A DNA stretch of 64,000 bases from DYRB01 sp963845265. Its GTDB lineage: Bacteria > Pseudomonadota > Gammaproteobacteria > Chromatiales > Chromatiaceae. Below, piece after piece: positions 53,106 to 61,282 of the stretch. Numbering within the stretch: the first letter of the stretch is position 1; the number at the start of each line of letters is the position of its first letter. Where the stretch lies: positions 372,001 to 436,000 of the forward strand of contig CAWJRN010000003.1 of NCBI GenBank assembly GCA_963845265.1, written 5' to 3'. A program made the translations under genes and the position numbers. The notes under the pieces were generated by a model. That model worked only from the letters and a program-made list of their open reading frames with translations, did not search any database and was not told the origin of the DNA.

Positions 53106-54305
53106 ATGAGCGGAAAATGGCGGGCCATCGCGCTCATCGCCGTCTGTGAGGTGATGACGCTATCCCTTTGGTTCTCGGCCACGGCCGTGCTGCCGGCCCT
53201 GAAAGCCGAAGGCGGGTTGGATGGCTTCCATTCGTCCCTGTTCACCAGTCTGGTCGCCATCGGCTTCGTGTGCGGAACCCTGACCAGCGCCCTGCTGGGG
53301 TTGGCCGACCGCTGGGAGCTGCACCGATTTTTCCGCGCATCGGCCTTGCTGGCGGCAGTCGCCAATCTGGGCTTACTCGCCTTCGAGCCCTCCTCGGGCT
53401 GGGTTCTGGCCTGCCGCTTCGTCACGGGCTTCTGCATGGCCGGGGTCTACCCGGTAGGGATGAAGATGGTGTCGACCTGGGCGAAGGGCGACATGGGCCT
53501 GCTGGTTGGGCTCTTGGTGGGGGCCTTGACCCTGGGCTCGGGTTCTCCGCATCTGTTCAATGCACTGGGCGGGCTGGACTGGCGGCTGACGGTGGTGTTG
53601 GCCTCCGCCTCGGCGGGCGTGGCCGCGCTGGCCATCGGCTGGGCCCGGTTGGGGCCCAATCTGACCAAGGCGCCGCCGTTCCAACCCGACTACGTGCTCA
53701 ACGCCTGGCGGAACAAGGCCCTGCGGCTGGCGAACTTCGGCTATTTCGGCCACCAGTGGGAGCTTTACGCCATGTGGGCGTGGATCGGCGCCTTCCTCAC
53801 CGCCAGCTTCGCCCAGCGCGGCATCGCCGCCGAATGGGCCGGCGCCGCCACCTTCGCCGTGGTCGGGCTGGGTGGCGCCGTGGGCTGCCTGGGCGGCGGC
53901 CTGCTGGCCGACCGTTGGGGTCGCACCGCGGTGACCATGGCGGCCATGGGTTGCAGTGGCACCCTGGCGATCCTGGTGGGTCTCACCTTCGGCGCGCCCG
54001 TCTGGCTGACGGTGGCGGTGTGCCTGCTGTGGGGGGTAACGGTGGTCGCCGATTCCGCGCAATTCTCGTCCAGCGTCATCGAGCTGTCGGACCCTGCCCA
54101 TGTGGGCACCATGCTGACCACCCAGACCTGTATCGGCTTTCTGCTGACCCTGGCGACCATTCACCTGGTGCCGGTCTTGGTCGATATGCTCGGCTGGCGG
54201 TGGGCGTTTTCCGTCCTCGCGGTGGGTCCATTCCTCGGTGTGTGGGCGATGGCGACCTTGCGCGCCAGGCCCGAGGCCGTCCGGCTGGCGGGTGGGCGGC
54301 GGTAA
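53106..54305 (+). CDS. MFS transporter
   Basis: A 399-aa carrier with 12 predicted helices. LSLWFSATAVLPAL, GFCMAGVYPVGMKMVSTWAKG (motif between helices 4 and 5), ADRWGRTAV (MFS motif A in the second half) and GMTVVADSAQFSS-like VTVVADSAQFSSSVIEL are visible. The first-half loop 2-3 motif is GLADRWELHRFF. Substrate cannot be assigned. The start at 53106 (MSGKWRA) is preferred to the GTG at 53094. It stands alone downstream of a large palindrome. Confidence 0.88.
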   Translation: MSGKWRAIALIAVCEVMTLSLWFSATAVLPALKAEGGLDGFHSSLFTSLVAIGFVCGTLTSALLGLADRWELHRFFRASALLAAVANLGLLAFEPSSGWVLACRFVTGFCMAGVYPVGMKMVSTWAKGDMGLLVGLLVGALTLGSGSPHLFNALGGLDWRLTVVLASASAGVAALAIGWARLGPNLTKAPPFQPDYVLNAWRNKALRLANFGYFGHQWELYAMWAWIGAFLTASFAQRGIAAEWAGAATFAVVGLGGAVGCLGGGLLADRWGRTAVTMAAMGCSGTLAILVGLTFGAPVWLTVAVCLLWGVTVVADSAQFSSSVIELSDPAHVGTMLTTQTCIGFLLTLATIHLVPVLVDMLGWRWAFSVLAVGPFLGVWAMATLRARPEAVRLAGGRR

Positions 54306-54481
54306 GCCTGGCAAAGGGCCTCATCTGGCCTTACCTCAATGAACCTAAGAACAGCGGTTCAGCCGCAAATGAACGCAAATAGACGCAAAGGATGAAGATT
54401 CCCTGCGCCGTGGGCCCGTCGAGCTTGCCCGTCAGACGGACGGCGAAGCGAACCCGATCACCCTGAGGACCCACCGCCACA

Positions 54482-54721
54482 ATGAGCGACTATCGCCCCA
54501 TCGCCTGCGCCATCCACAGCGGTTACGAGCTGGCCATCCTCCAAGGCCGGCGGCTGCGCCTCTCCTGGCGCGGCCCCGATGGGCATCGCCACGCGGCAAC
54601 TCTGCTGCCGGAAGACCTGCAGATCCGGGATGGGGCTGAGTATCTCATCGCTCAGGGCGAGGACGGCCGCTGTCAGACGCTGCGTCTGGATTGGATCATC
54701 GCCTCCGAACCCTCACCTTGA
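54482..54721 (+). CDS. rof: Rof-type Rho-binding antiterminator
   Basis: A 79-aa Sm-fold protein. YRPIACAIHSGYELAILQGRRLRLSWRG is the N-terminal strand-helix pattern of Rof (YaeO), which binds Rho and inhibits termination; GAEYLIAQ and QTLRLDWIIA are the closing motifs. Length is normal for the family. The preceding interval 54306-54481 holds a tract gccgcaaatgaacgcaaatagacgcaaa, a common intergenic sequence type of unknown role. Confidence 0.85.
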   Translation: MSDYRPIACAIHSGYELAILQGRRLRLSWRGPDGHRHAATLLPEDLQIRDGAEYLIAQGEDGRCQTLRLDWIIASEPSP

Positions 54722-54850
54722 GGGCATCCTGGAGGGGGCGGGGCGGCCGAGTCCGAACGATATGAAAGCTTCCCCTGTCTGGAGCGGTCCAACACATTGT
54801 CAGCTCCACCGAGCCCCTGCCTTACCTCTTGCTCAACAGGTTGTTCCCCA

Positions 54851-56386
54851 ATGACCCGCACCCATCCGCTCTTTGCCCTATTTGTTGGCCTACTTGCCCT
54901 CGCCTCCGTCTCCTGTGCCGAGCAGAGGACACCCTTCCCACCGGCGCCGGATTTCCCCCCGGGTCTGCAATGGCTGAATGTCGAGCGACCCCTGAGCCTC
55001 GCGGACCTGCGCGGCAAGGTGGTGATCCTGGACTTCTGGACCTACGGCTGCATCAACTGTATCCACGTCATGGCCGAGTTGGAGGGGCTGCGCGAGCGCT
55101 TCGGCAACAAACTGGCGGTGATCGGGGTGCACTCCCCGAAATTCGACAACGAGGCCGACATCGAACGCCTGAAGGAGGTGGTGATCCGTTACCAACGCGC
55201 CGAGCCCGTCGTCAACGACCCCAATCACCGCATGATGAATGCCTATGGCGTGCGCGCCTGGCCAACCATGGCGGTGATCGACCCGCTGGGGGGCTATGTG
55301 GGTGACGTGGCCGGCGAGGGCAACGAGGAACGCCTTGCCCAGGCCATCGACAAGTTGCTGGCCATGAATCCGGACGTGATCGACGACACCCCGATCGTCC
55401 TGACCCTGGGGAAGGTGCGGACCGGCGACGGTTGGTTTGCGGCACCGGAGAAGATTGCCGTCGCGGGGGACAGGATTGCCGTCAGCGACAGCCTGCTCCA
55501 TCGCGTCCTGGTGACCACGACTCAGGGCAAGATCCTCTACCGGATCGGCGGCAAGGAGGCCGGCTTTGCGGACGGCAGCCTCGACTCGGCCCGCTTCCGG
55601 GCACCCCGGGGCCTGGCCTTTGGGGCCGATGGCAGCCTCTTTGTCGCCGACACCGGCAACCACGCCATCCGCCGCGTGGATCTGGCCGCCGGCAAGGTGA
55701 CCACCATTGCCGGGACCGGGAAAAAGGGTCTGCGCGACATCGGCGGGGAAGACCCCCTTGCCATCGATCTGCGCTCGCCATGGGACCTGGCCCTGGATGG
55801 AGACTACCTCTACATCGCCATGGCTGGGGATCACCAGATTTGGCGTCTGGATCTCTCCGCCCGAACCCTGGGCCCCTTCGCGGGCTCCGGGCGTGAGGGC
55901 ATCGCCGATGGCAGCCTGACCCGCGCCACCTTCAGTCAGCCGAGTGGGCTGGCGCTGAAGGGGGGCAAGTTGTATGTCGCCGATGCCGAGGCCTCGGCGA
56001 TCCGTGAGATCGACCTCAGGGAGGGTAGGGTACGTACCTTGGTCGGCAAGGGTCTGTTCGACTTCGGGGATCGGGACGGCGGCCTCGCCCGGGCGGAACT
56101 TCAGCATGCCCAGGGCCTGGCCGTCCTGGACGACGGCAGGCTGCTGGTGGCGGATACCTACAATCACAAACTGAAGCTGTTGGACCCGAGAAAGGGAGAG
56201 ATCCGTACCCTGTTGGGCAAAGGCAAGCCCGGGACCGGGGCCAACCCGGCCGATAGACGACTCAACGAACCGGGTGGTCTGGCGGTGATGGGCGACCGAG
56301 TCCTGATCGCCGACACCAACAACGGGCGGATTCTGGCCTACGATCTGGACAGCCGCTCGACGACCGAATGGACGCCCGTGAAATAG
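54851..56386 (+). CDS. Thioredoxin-like/NHL-repeat exported protein
   Basis: A 511-aa protein with an N-terminal signal sequence (FALFVGLLALASVSCAEQ; the Cys is in a poor lipobox). The thioredoxin-like domain (~30-170) has VVILDFWTYGCINCIHVMAEL with active-site CINC and GVRAWPTMAVIDP. Residues ~190-510 form an NHL β-propeller: LFVADTGNHAIRRVDL, LYIAMAGDHQIWRLDL, LYVADAEASAIREIDL, LLVADTYNHKLKLLDP and VLIADTNNGRILAYDL. Related to the NHLRC2 architecture. It may catalyse disulfide exchange in the periplasm. The upstream start at 54797 is less likely. Confidence 0.9.
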   Translation: MTRTHPLFALFVGLLALASVSCAEQRTPFPPAPDFPPGLQWLNVERPLSLADLRGKVVILDFWTYGCINCIHVMAELEGLRERFGNKLAVIGVHSPKFDNEADIERLKEVVIRYQRAEPVVNDPNHRMMNAYGVRAWPTMAVIDPLGGYVGDVAGEGNEERLAQAIDKLLAMNPDVIDDTPIVLTLGKVRTGDGWFAAPEKIAVAGDRIAVSDSLLHRVLVTTTQGKILYRIGGKEAGFADGSLDSARFRAPRGLAFGADGSLFVADTGNHAIRRVDLAAGKVTTIAGTGKKGLRDIGGEDPLAIDLRSPWDLALDGDYLYIAMAGDHQIWRLDLSARTLGPFAGSGREGIADGSLTRATFSQPSGLALKGGKLYVADAEASAIREIDLREGRVRTLVGKGLFDFGDRDGGLARAELQHAQGLAVLDDGRLLVADTYNHKLKLLDPRKGEIRTLLGKGKPGTGANPADRRLNEPGGLAVMGDRVLIADTNNGRILAYDLDSRSTTEWTPVK

Positions 56387-56423
56387 TCCAGTTCCACTGC
56401 GAGTCAGGGTATCCACAGGGCGG

Positions 56424-56485
56424 GGGTCAGTGCTTGAAGTTAAATCTGGCACTGTCCCGGGTTGCGACCAGCGGTCTCACCTAGC
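56424..56485. repeat. Dispersed repeat with GGGGTCAGTGCTTGA
   Basis: gcgggggtcagtgcttgaag...cccgggttgcgaccagcggt aligns with 63430-63493 (ggggggcagtgcttgatc...tctgggttgcggacagcggt). Both contain a variant of the GGGGTCAG core. The rest of the interval 56387-56810 holds only the fragment listed next. Confidence 0.55.
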
Positions 56486-56603
56486 GCCGAGTCGGCGTGC
56501 AAGGCGCTGGATCGGATCACAAGAGGAGCATGCCGTTCAACGATCTCGAACATCAGCAATGCCAGAAGTACCTTTCTCTGCTCCTGCGGCAAGCGTTAGG
56601 GAG

Positions 56604-56696
56604 GGCTGTTTCAACGTCATCCGACGCACCAGCCGCAAGAAGTTCGGGGAGAATCTAGGCGCGTTGTCCGAGTGGGCACGCGAGGCACGGACGTAA
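56604..56696 (+). pseudogene. Possible tail of a reverse transcriptase/maturase
   Basis: The stretch FNVIRRTSRKKFGENLGALSEW followed by AREART and a stop resembles the basic C-terminal end of group II intron reverse transcriptases (RKTSRKRF...L..L..W). Nothing upstream fits such a gene, so this would be a remnant. The match is short and could be chance. Confidence 0.25.
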
Positions 56697-56810
56697 GGGA
56701 GAGATCGTACTTGTCAACGTCAATGCATAAAATTGCCTGACGTATCGCGTCGGATTACTTATCCTTATCGGGCCATTGGCAGACCTAATATAACCAGAGT
56801 CGATACCACC

Positions 56811-57791
56811 ATGAAAAGCCCCATCAAAGTGACGATCACCGGCGCCGCCGGCCACATCGGATACGCATTGGTCTTCCGCGTCGCCTCCGGCGAAATGTTC
56901 GGCCCGGACCAGCCCGTCATCCTTCGGCTGCTCGAAATCCCTCAGAGCCTGTCCTCGTTGAACGGCGTCGGCATGGAACTGGAAGACTGTGCCTTCCCGC
57001 TGCTAGACGACATTGTGCTTACCGATGACCCCGCCATCGGCTTTCGCGACGCCAACTACGCTGTCCTGATCGGCGCCAAGCCTCGCAGCAAAGGTATGGA
57101 ACGCAAGGACCTGATCACCGAGAACGCCAAGATTTTCGCCATGCAAGGACGGAGCATCAACGACAACGCCGCCGGCGATGTTCGCGTTATGGTGGTCGGC
57201 AACCCGGCCAACACCAATGCCCTGATCGCCGCGGCCAATGCCCCTGATTTGCCCAGAACCCGCTTCACCGCCATGACTAGGCTCGACCATAACCGCGCCC
57301 TGGGTCAGCTCGCCAACCGTACCAACACGCGGGTTGCCGACATCATCCGCATGAGTATCTGGGGAAACCACTCCATGACCCAGTACCCCGACATCAGCAA
57401 CTGCGTGGTCAGCGGTACCCCGGCGCTGGATCTGGTGAGCGCCGATTGGGCCGTCGACCACTTCATCCCCTGCATCCAACGCCGTGGCGCAGCCATCATC
57501 GAAGCCCGTGGACTATCCTCGGCAGCATCCGCGGCCGGCGCCGTGGTCGACCAAGTTCGCGACTGGGCCCTGGGCACCCGTGACGGCGACTGGGTTAGCA
57601 TGGCCGTGCATTCCGACGGCAGCTACGGTATCGAGGAAGGCGTGGTGTTCTCCTACCCGGTCACCTGCAAGAACGGCGAATATGAAATCGTCCAGGGGCT
57701 GGAACTCAGCGACCTGAGCAAAGCCCGCCTCAGCGCGACAAACGACGAACTGCGCGGCGAGCGCGAGATCATCGCCGACCTGCTGCCCTAG
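56811..57791 (+). CDS. mdh: Malate dehydrogenase (NAD-dependent)
   Basis: A 326-aa LDH/MDH-superfamily enzyme of the cytosolic (MDH type 2) group. VTITGAAGHIGYALVFRVASG is the NAD-binding motif, GAKPRSKGMERKDLI carries substrate-binding Arg, VGNPANTNALIA the cofactor Asn, RLDHNRA the Asp/Arg pair and IWGNHSMTQYPD the catalytic His. It interconverts malate and oxaloacetate in the TCA cycle. The ATG at 56811 (MKSPIKV) fits the family; the longer frame upstream is not used. No neighbour is functionally linked. Confidence 0.96.
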   Translation: MKSPIKVTITGAAGHIGYALVFRVASGEMFGPDQPVILRLLEIPQSLSSLNGVGMELEDCAFPLLDDIVLTDDPAIGFRDANYAVLIGAKPRSKGMERKDLITENAKIFAMQGRSINDNAAGDVRVMVVGNPANTNALIAAANAPDLPRTRFTAMTRLDHNRALGQLANRTNTRVADIIRMSIWGNHSMTQYPDISNCVVSGTPALDLVSADWAVDHFIPCIQRRGAAIIEARGLSSAASAAGAVVDQVRDWALGTRDGDWVSMAVHSDGSYGIEEGVVFSYPVTCKNGEYEIVQGLELSDLSKARLSATNDELRGEREIIADLLP

Positions 57792-58179
57792 TCCCACCGA
57801 GGCCGCACCGGGAACAGCCGGCGCTAGCTGGTTTCGGTGCGCCCCCACTGCCCATGAGCGTGGATAGTCACTGACCCCCGGTCATGCAGGACGCAGACCG
57901 GGGTTCGTCCGTGTGGGTGCGGAGCAGGCAAATGACAGAGGCGACCTCAGGGCCGCACAGACGACGGACCGCAAAAGCTTCTCTGACGGGACTGGCGCTG
58001 GACCTGAGCGGCCTGTTTTGAAGTGCGGGCACAAGACGAACAAGAGCACCGCTTTATGGAAGGGGGAGGTCGCGCTAGGCGTGGTGCTAGGATGAGAGGC
58101 CCTTGATTTGGCCCTGGACCCTTCGCCGGATTGCTGAACCATTGATCGCCAGAATCAAGACGAATATCACAGAGTAAGA
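57792..58179. other. Gene-free interval
   Basis: No supported gene. It contains agtcactgacccccggtcatgcag at about 57868, a copy of the CTGACCCC core in inverted form with the related tract near 61.26 kb. Confidence 0.4.
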
Positions 58180-59001
58180 ATGATGCAGAAAGTTGGTTCG
58201 CGCGAATACAAGTTGATGCTGAAGGCCTCTCGGTTCTCGGGTAGTACGGACGAGTTCAAACAGGCCGCCGGGGCCCTCTGGAGCGACCTTGCAGGGATCA
58301 TCATTCCCCACGTCATCAGCATCAGCGGCACCGAAGACATCAGTAACAAACGGCGTGCCGTGCGCTTCTTCGACACCGAGGATCACTGGCTTCGCGCCAA
58401 TGATTATGTCTTCCGCGAGCGGATCGACCTCGAGGAAAGCGAACGTAAGGTCACGCTCAAGTTCCGCCATCTCGATCGATATATCAGCCAGGACCGGAAC
58501 ATGGCCCCGGACAAAAAACTGGATGTGGACACGAAGTTCGAGGAGGACATCAAGCCGCCCTTCGAGAAGCTCTATAGCTTTTCCAGCAACGTGATCCTGC
58601 CGGCGGAACACAAGATCGAGACGGTCTCGGATGTGAAAGACCTCTTTCCCGGTCTGGCCAAGGCCGTCGAAGATCTGCCCACGGACGGGAAGCTCCAGGT
58701 CGTGGGAGGATTCACCGCGTTTGAGCGCGTACTCAAGGGTACCAGCTTCGAGATCGGCAAGGACAATGATGGCGACACGCCTGCCGAGTGCTCCCTGACG
58801 CTCTGGTACAAGGCCGAAGACAGCGATAGACCAGAGGTGGCGGAGTTCAGCTTCAGGTACGAGTCCGCCGACGAAGACTACACCGCGGGCCAGGCCCAGC
58901 GCGCATACAACGTCTTTCAGGCCTTGCAGTCGGAACTCAAGGGCTGGGTCGATCCCAAGTCCATGACCAAGACCGCCTACGTGTATGCGTTGGCAAAATG
59001 A
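58180..59001 (+). CDS. CYTH/triphosphate-tunnel-like hypothetical protein
   Basis: A 273-aa soluble protein. SREYKLMLKAS at the N-terminus, RFFDTEDHWLRANDYVFRERID, KVTLKFRH and the late strand VAEFSFRY recall the alternating charged strands of CYTH (triphosphate tunnel) enzymes, where Glu, Lys and Arg side chains line a tunnel for triphosphate. The canonical ExExK motif is not exact (REYKLML), so the assignment is tentative. The C-terminal helix ends AYNVFQALQSELKGWVDP. Codon use is less GC-rich than the core genes. No neighbour explains it. Confidence 0.5.
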   Translation: MMQKVGSREYKLMLKASRFSGSTDEFKQAAGALWSDLAGIIIPHVISISGTEDISNKRRAVRFFDTEDHWLRANDYVFRERIDLEESERKVTLKFRHLDRYISQDRNMAPDKKLDVDTKFEEDIKPPFEKLYSFSSNVILPAEHKIETVSDVKDLFPGLAKAVEDLPTDGKLQVVGGFTAFERVLKGTSFEIGKDNDGDTPAECSLTLWYKAEDSDRPEVAEFSFRYESADEDYTAGQAQRAYNVFQALQSELKGWVDPKSMTKTAYVYALAK

Positions 59002-59465
59002 CGGATATTCCCGAGGGCTTCACGCCCGGATGCAAAATGCAACGATGCGAGACTTGACCACCATTCCCACGTGACCACTATTCCCACGGATCTCGTGACA
59101 CCGCCCCGCGGTGTCACGCATCTCCCCGGCGCTCTGCGCCGAGTGGCGGTTGGTCAGCAATGGCAGTCAGACCTCGGTTGACGTGGCGCGGAGCGCCAAA
59201 GAGTCGGTTACACCGCGGAGAGACCGTGAAAGAATTCTTCGTAGGCTGGGTTGAGGTACGAAACCCAGCGTATCTCGACCCGTAAGCCGTTGATTGCTGG
59301 GTTTCGAGTAGTTCGCGAGTAGTGGCGAGGGTCTTGTGTCTTGTATGACCCCCATCCTTGACCCAAGATACGAGACCCCCATCCTTCCGTGGGGCAACGC
59401 AAGCGTCCTGCGCACCGAATCTATCGTAGCCAGCTATCGGTTGACAGGAGGCCCGCCCGCGTCTC
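59002..59465. repeat. Repeat-rich interval: dispersed palindrome copy 2 and GTAGG-type repeat
   Basis: No gene is supported. 59093-59143 matches the palindromic segment at 31317-31371. 59241-59310 carries gtaggctgggttgaggtacg and gattgctgggtttcg, a member of the family at 7.6 and 10.7 kb. Two copies of accattcccac/accactattcccac occur at about 59059-59087. Confidence 0.65.
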
Positions 59466-59891
59466 TCAGAACTTGGTCACCACCACATTGACCCCGTCCT
59501 CAGTGCCCAAGTCGAATGTGTTGCCGCTCAAGCGTCCGACGCTGCCGATCATTTCGACCACGTAAGCGGGGGCGGTCGCGGCGTTGATGACCAGTCCGTT
59601 ACCCTGCCCGTCGGCAACCACTAGGGTGGCGGTATCAGGTCTGGTGATGGAGAGGCCCTCGGAGGGCGACAGCACCGTCAGGTCAGCGTTGAGGAAGCGC
59701 ACCGTGAGAGCTGACGGGTCCCGATTGGCCTCCACCAGGGCATCGGCTGCGCCGACGGCACCCTCCTTGACCTTGCGTGCAAGAACCGTGGCCGTCGCCT
59801 TCGCCTTGGCCGCCATGTCCTGCGCCTGTTCGCTATCCGCCGCTTCTTTGATCGAGGCGATGGCCTTGTCCAACTGTTCTTTCCAACTCAT
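59466..59891 (-). CDS. Hypothetical protein with N-terminal coiled coil
   Basis: A 141-aa protein, starting MSWKEQLDKAIASIKEAADS with GGAG upstream. An Ala-rich helix (~1-60, AQDMAAKAKATATVLARKVKEGAVGAADALVEA) is followed by a β-rich half: LTVRFLNADLTVLSPSEGLSI, ATLVVADGQGNGLVINA, YVVEMIGSVGRLSGNTFDLG. No signal sequence is present. The family is unknown to me; the layout resembles small structural or phasin-like proteins. It lies just outside the attC-like array. Confidence 0.6.
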   Translation of the reverse strand: MSWKEQLDKAIASIKEAADSEQAQDMAAKAKATATVLARKVKEGAVGAADALVEANRDPSALTVRFLNADLTVLSPSEGLSITRPDTATLVVADGQGNGLVINAATAPAYVVEMIGSVGRLSGNTFDLGTEDGVNVVVTKF

Positions 59892-60003
59892 GAATATCTC
59901 CGGCAAAGTAGTGGATAGCGTAGTGGCCAGGGTCCCCATTTAGCTGATCCCGGTCTTGTGTTTTGCACATGACACAGGATCTGACCACATCCTCATAACA
60001 TCC

Positions 60004-60064
60004 TCATAACATCGCAAATAAGCCGCGCGGACCTTTTTCGTCGGCTGCATTAGCCTTGTTCGGT
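60004..60064 (-). other. Possible degenerate attC site (left end of array)
   Basis: On the minus strand, ACCGAAC (60064-60058) directly follows the stop of the 132-aa gene and is the complement of the GTTCGGT that opens that cassette at its 5' end (60482-60476). An inner pair agccg/cggct follows. The other core (gttatga) is imperfect. Support comes mainly from position. Confidence 0.45.
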
Positions 60065-60065
60065 G

Positions 60066-60464
60066 TCATTTCTCAACTTCCGTCCACTCAATATCAGTTA
60101 TCTCTGGATCTGATGAAAGTATATTTCCCATGGAGCTCACAACGCGCGTGAGTTCACGTGTCGCGTCGATTTTCTTGAAGAGTTTCCGGATGATTGGTGT
60201 TGCTGGGTCGGTGAAACACAAGAACTCGTCGTCATCGCCATTCTGGTGCCCACAACAAATGGCGAGTCTGAATCCTTCGTTCTTGATCGGAATGTACCAT
60301 CCCCAGTCTTCCGCAATGACCTCTTCTGTCTCGATGCCATGTGTTTTCAGTTTATCGACAAGATACTCAGCCAACCGCTTGCCCCAGAGTCCTGGATTGA
60401 TTTGCTCTTCTTCGCCATCGTACGGAGGGAAATTCCTTGATCGAAATGCTACTTGAGTTTTCAT
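60066..60464 (-). CDS. Hypothetical cassette protein (132 aa)
   Basis: An acidic soluble protein: MKTQVAFRSRNFPPYDGEEEQINPG, GKRLAEYLVDKLKTHGIETEEVIAEDWGWYIPI, RLAICCGHQNGDDDEFLCF, TPIIRKLFKKIDA. I do not know a named family; the layout resembles small proteins of unknown function that are common in cassettes. The ATG lies 12 nt after the GTTCGGT core of the attC-like site, with ggagaaag between, and the stop is 1 nt from the next core. This tight fit is typical of integron cassettes. Lower GC than the core genome. Confidence 0.65.
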   Translation of the reverse strand: MKTQVAFRSRNFPPYDGEEEQINPGLWGKRLAEYLVDKLKTHGIETEEVIAEDWGWYIPIKNEGFRLAICCGHQNGDDDEFLCFTDPATPIIRKLFKKIDATRELTRVVSSMGNILSSDPEITDIEWTEVEK

Positions 60465-60475
60465 CTTCTTTCTCC

Positions 60476-60570
60476 ACCGAACGTCCCGGCCAAAACGGGC
60501 GCGCCTACCGCGATGCCTGAGGCGAGCGACGACATTGAAGCGCGCGTCGCTTTTGAGCCGAGTGTTGGGC
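60476..60570 (-). other. attC-like recombination site 1
   Basis: A 95-bp site on the minus strand bounded by GCCCAAC (60570-60564) and GTTCGGT (60482-60476), matching RYYYAAC...GTTRRRY with one mismatch. It contains internal inverted segments (gcgcgc/ggcgcgcc). It is about 84 percent identical by eye to site 2 over the same 95-bp length. It starts 3 nt after the hicB stop. Confidence 0.75.
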
Positions 60571-60573
60571 GCT

Positions 60574-60795
60574 TTACGCTACCTCACTCATGGGGCGGAC
60601 CCGCGGTTGCGGAAGGGGGCGACCGCTAGTGTTGAAGTGGTTGATAACATCTTGAACCACCTCGCAGAGTTCACCGTACAGAAGGACGGGATCATCTCCA
60701 TGTATCCCGGTTATAAGGTCAGGACATTTTCCAATGTACACCTGATCGTCCTCGCTCCATTCCACCCATTTGTGGTATTTATCAAAGTCTTTCAT
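60574..60795 (-). CDS. hicB: HicB-like antitoxin
   Basis: A 73-aa protein: KYHKWVEWSEDDQVYIGKCPDLITGIHGDDP, VVQDVINHFNTSGRPLPQP. This is the partial RNase H-like fold of HicB antitoxins (W-S-E-D-D-x-x-Y-I-G-x-C-P). It lacks the C-terminal DNA-binding part of longer HicB proteins, so autoregulation may be weak. The start overlaps the hicA stop (ATGA). Cassette-borne pair with hicA. Confidence 0.85.
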   Translation of the reverse strand: MKDFDKYHKWVEWSEDDQVYIGKCPDLITGIHGDDPVLLYGELCEVVQDVINHFNTSGRPLPQPRVRPMSEVA

Positions 60796-60995
60796 TTGCT
60801 CACCGCTTCGATTGCCCGGGCGACTTCCTTTTCTTGGTAGTGCTTCGCATCGTCACCGGCATTTCCGCTAACCGTTACCGCACCCGCGTACTTGGGGTGA
60901 ACGAGTTTCCGGTGAGAGCCTTTCCCTGCACCGGGAATCTCCCTGAAGCCAGATTTCTTGAGAGCCTTCAACAGATCGCGTATCTTCTGGGGCAC
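60792..60995 (-). CDS. hicA: HicA toxin
   Basis: A 67-aa dsRBD-like mRNA interferase. IRDLLKALKKSGFREIPGAGKGSHRKLVHPKY contains the catalytic G-S-H motif, followed by AVTVSGNAGDDAKHYQEKEVARAI. Starts with GTG at 60995, 22 nt after the attC-like site 2 core, as expected for a cassette gene. The order toxin-antitoxin is usual for hicAB. Confidence 0.92.
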   Translation of the reverse strand: MPQKIRDLLKALKKSGFREIPGAGKGSHRKLVHPKYAGAVTVSGNAGDDAKHYQEKEVARAIEAVSK

Positions 60996-61017
60996 TGATT
61001 AACCTGAATGCTTACAC

Positions 61018-61112
61018 GCCCAACGTTCCGGCTGAAGCGGGCGCGCCTGCCGCGATGCCTGAGTCGAGCGGCGACATTGAAGCGCGCCGCGCTTTTGTGC
61101 TGAGTGTTAGGA
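61018..61112 (-). other. attC-like recombination site 2
   Basis: A 95-bp site on the minus strand bounded by TCCTAAC (61112-61106) and GTTGGGC (61024-61018). The GTTGGGC core is the exact complement of the GCCCAAC that ends the hicAB cassette at site 1, as expected if the segment 60570-61018 was once a circular cassette. Internal arms are the same as in site 1. Confidence 0.75.
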
Positions 61113-61282
61113 CCTTTCATTCAGTTTAGGGCGAAAATGGATCTGACCCGAATGGCGCTTGATAAGCCAAGCGCTTGAAAAAGCTTGGGGAAGGCTGGCC
61201 TGGGTGATACGGTGAAATCGCCAAAAGACACCAACCACCCGCGGACCAGCCACCATGCAGGGATCGGGGTCATGCAGGGATC

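Noticed and set aside
52097..53437. Minus-strand open frame covering pqiC and the palindrome
   Set aside because: It is antisense to pqiC, which has a lipobox and family motifs; the frame has no recognisable domain.
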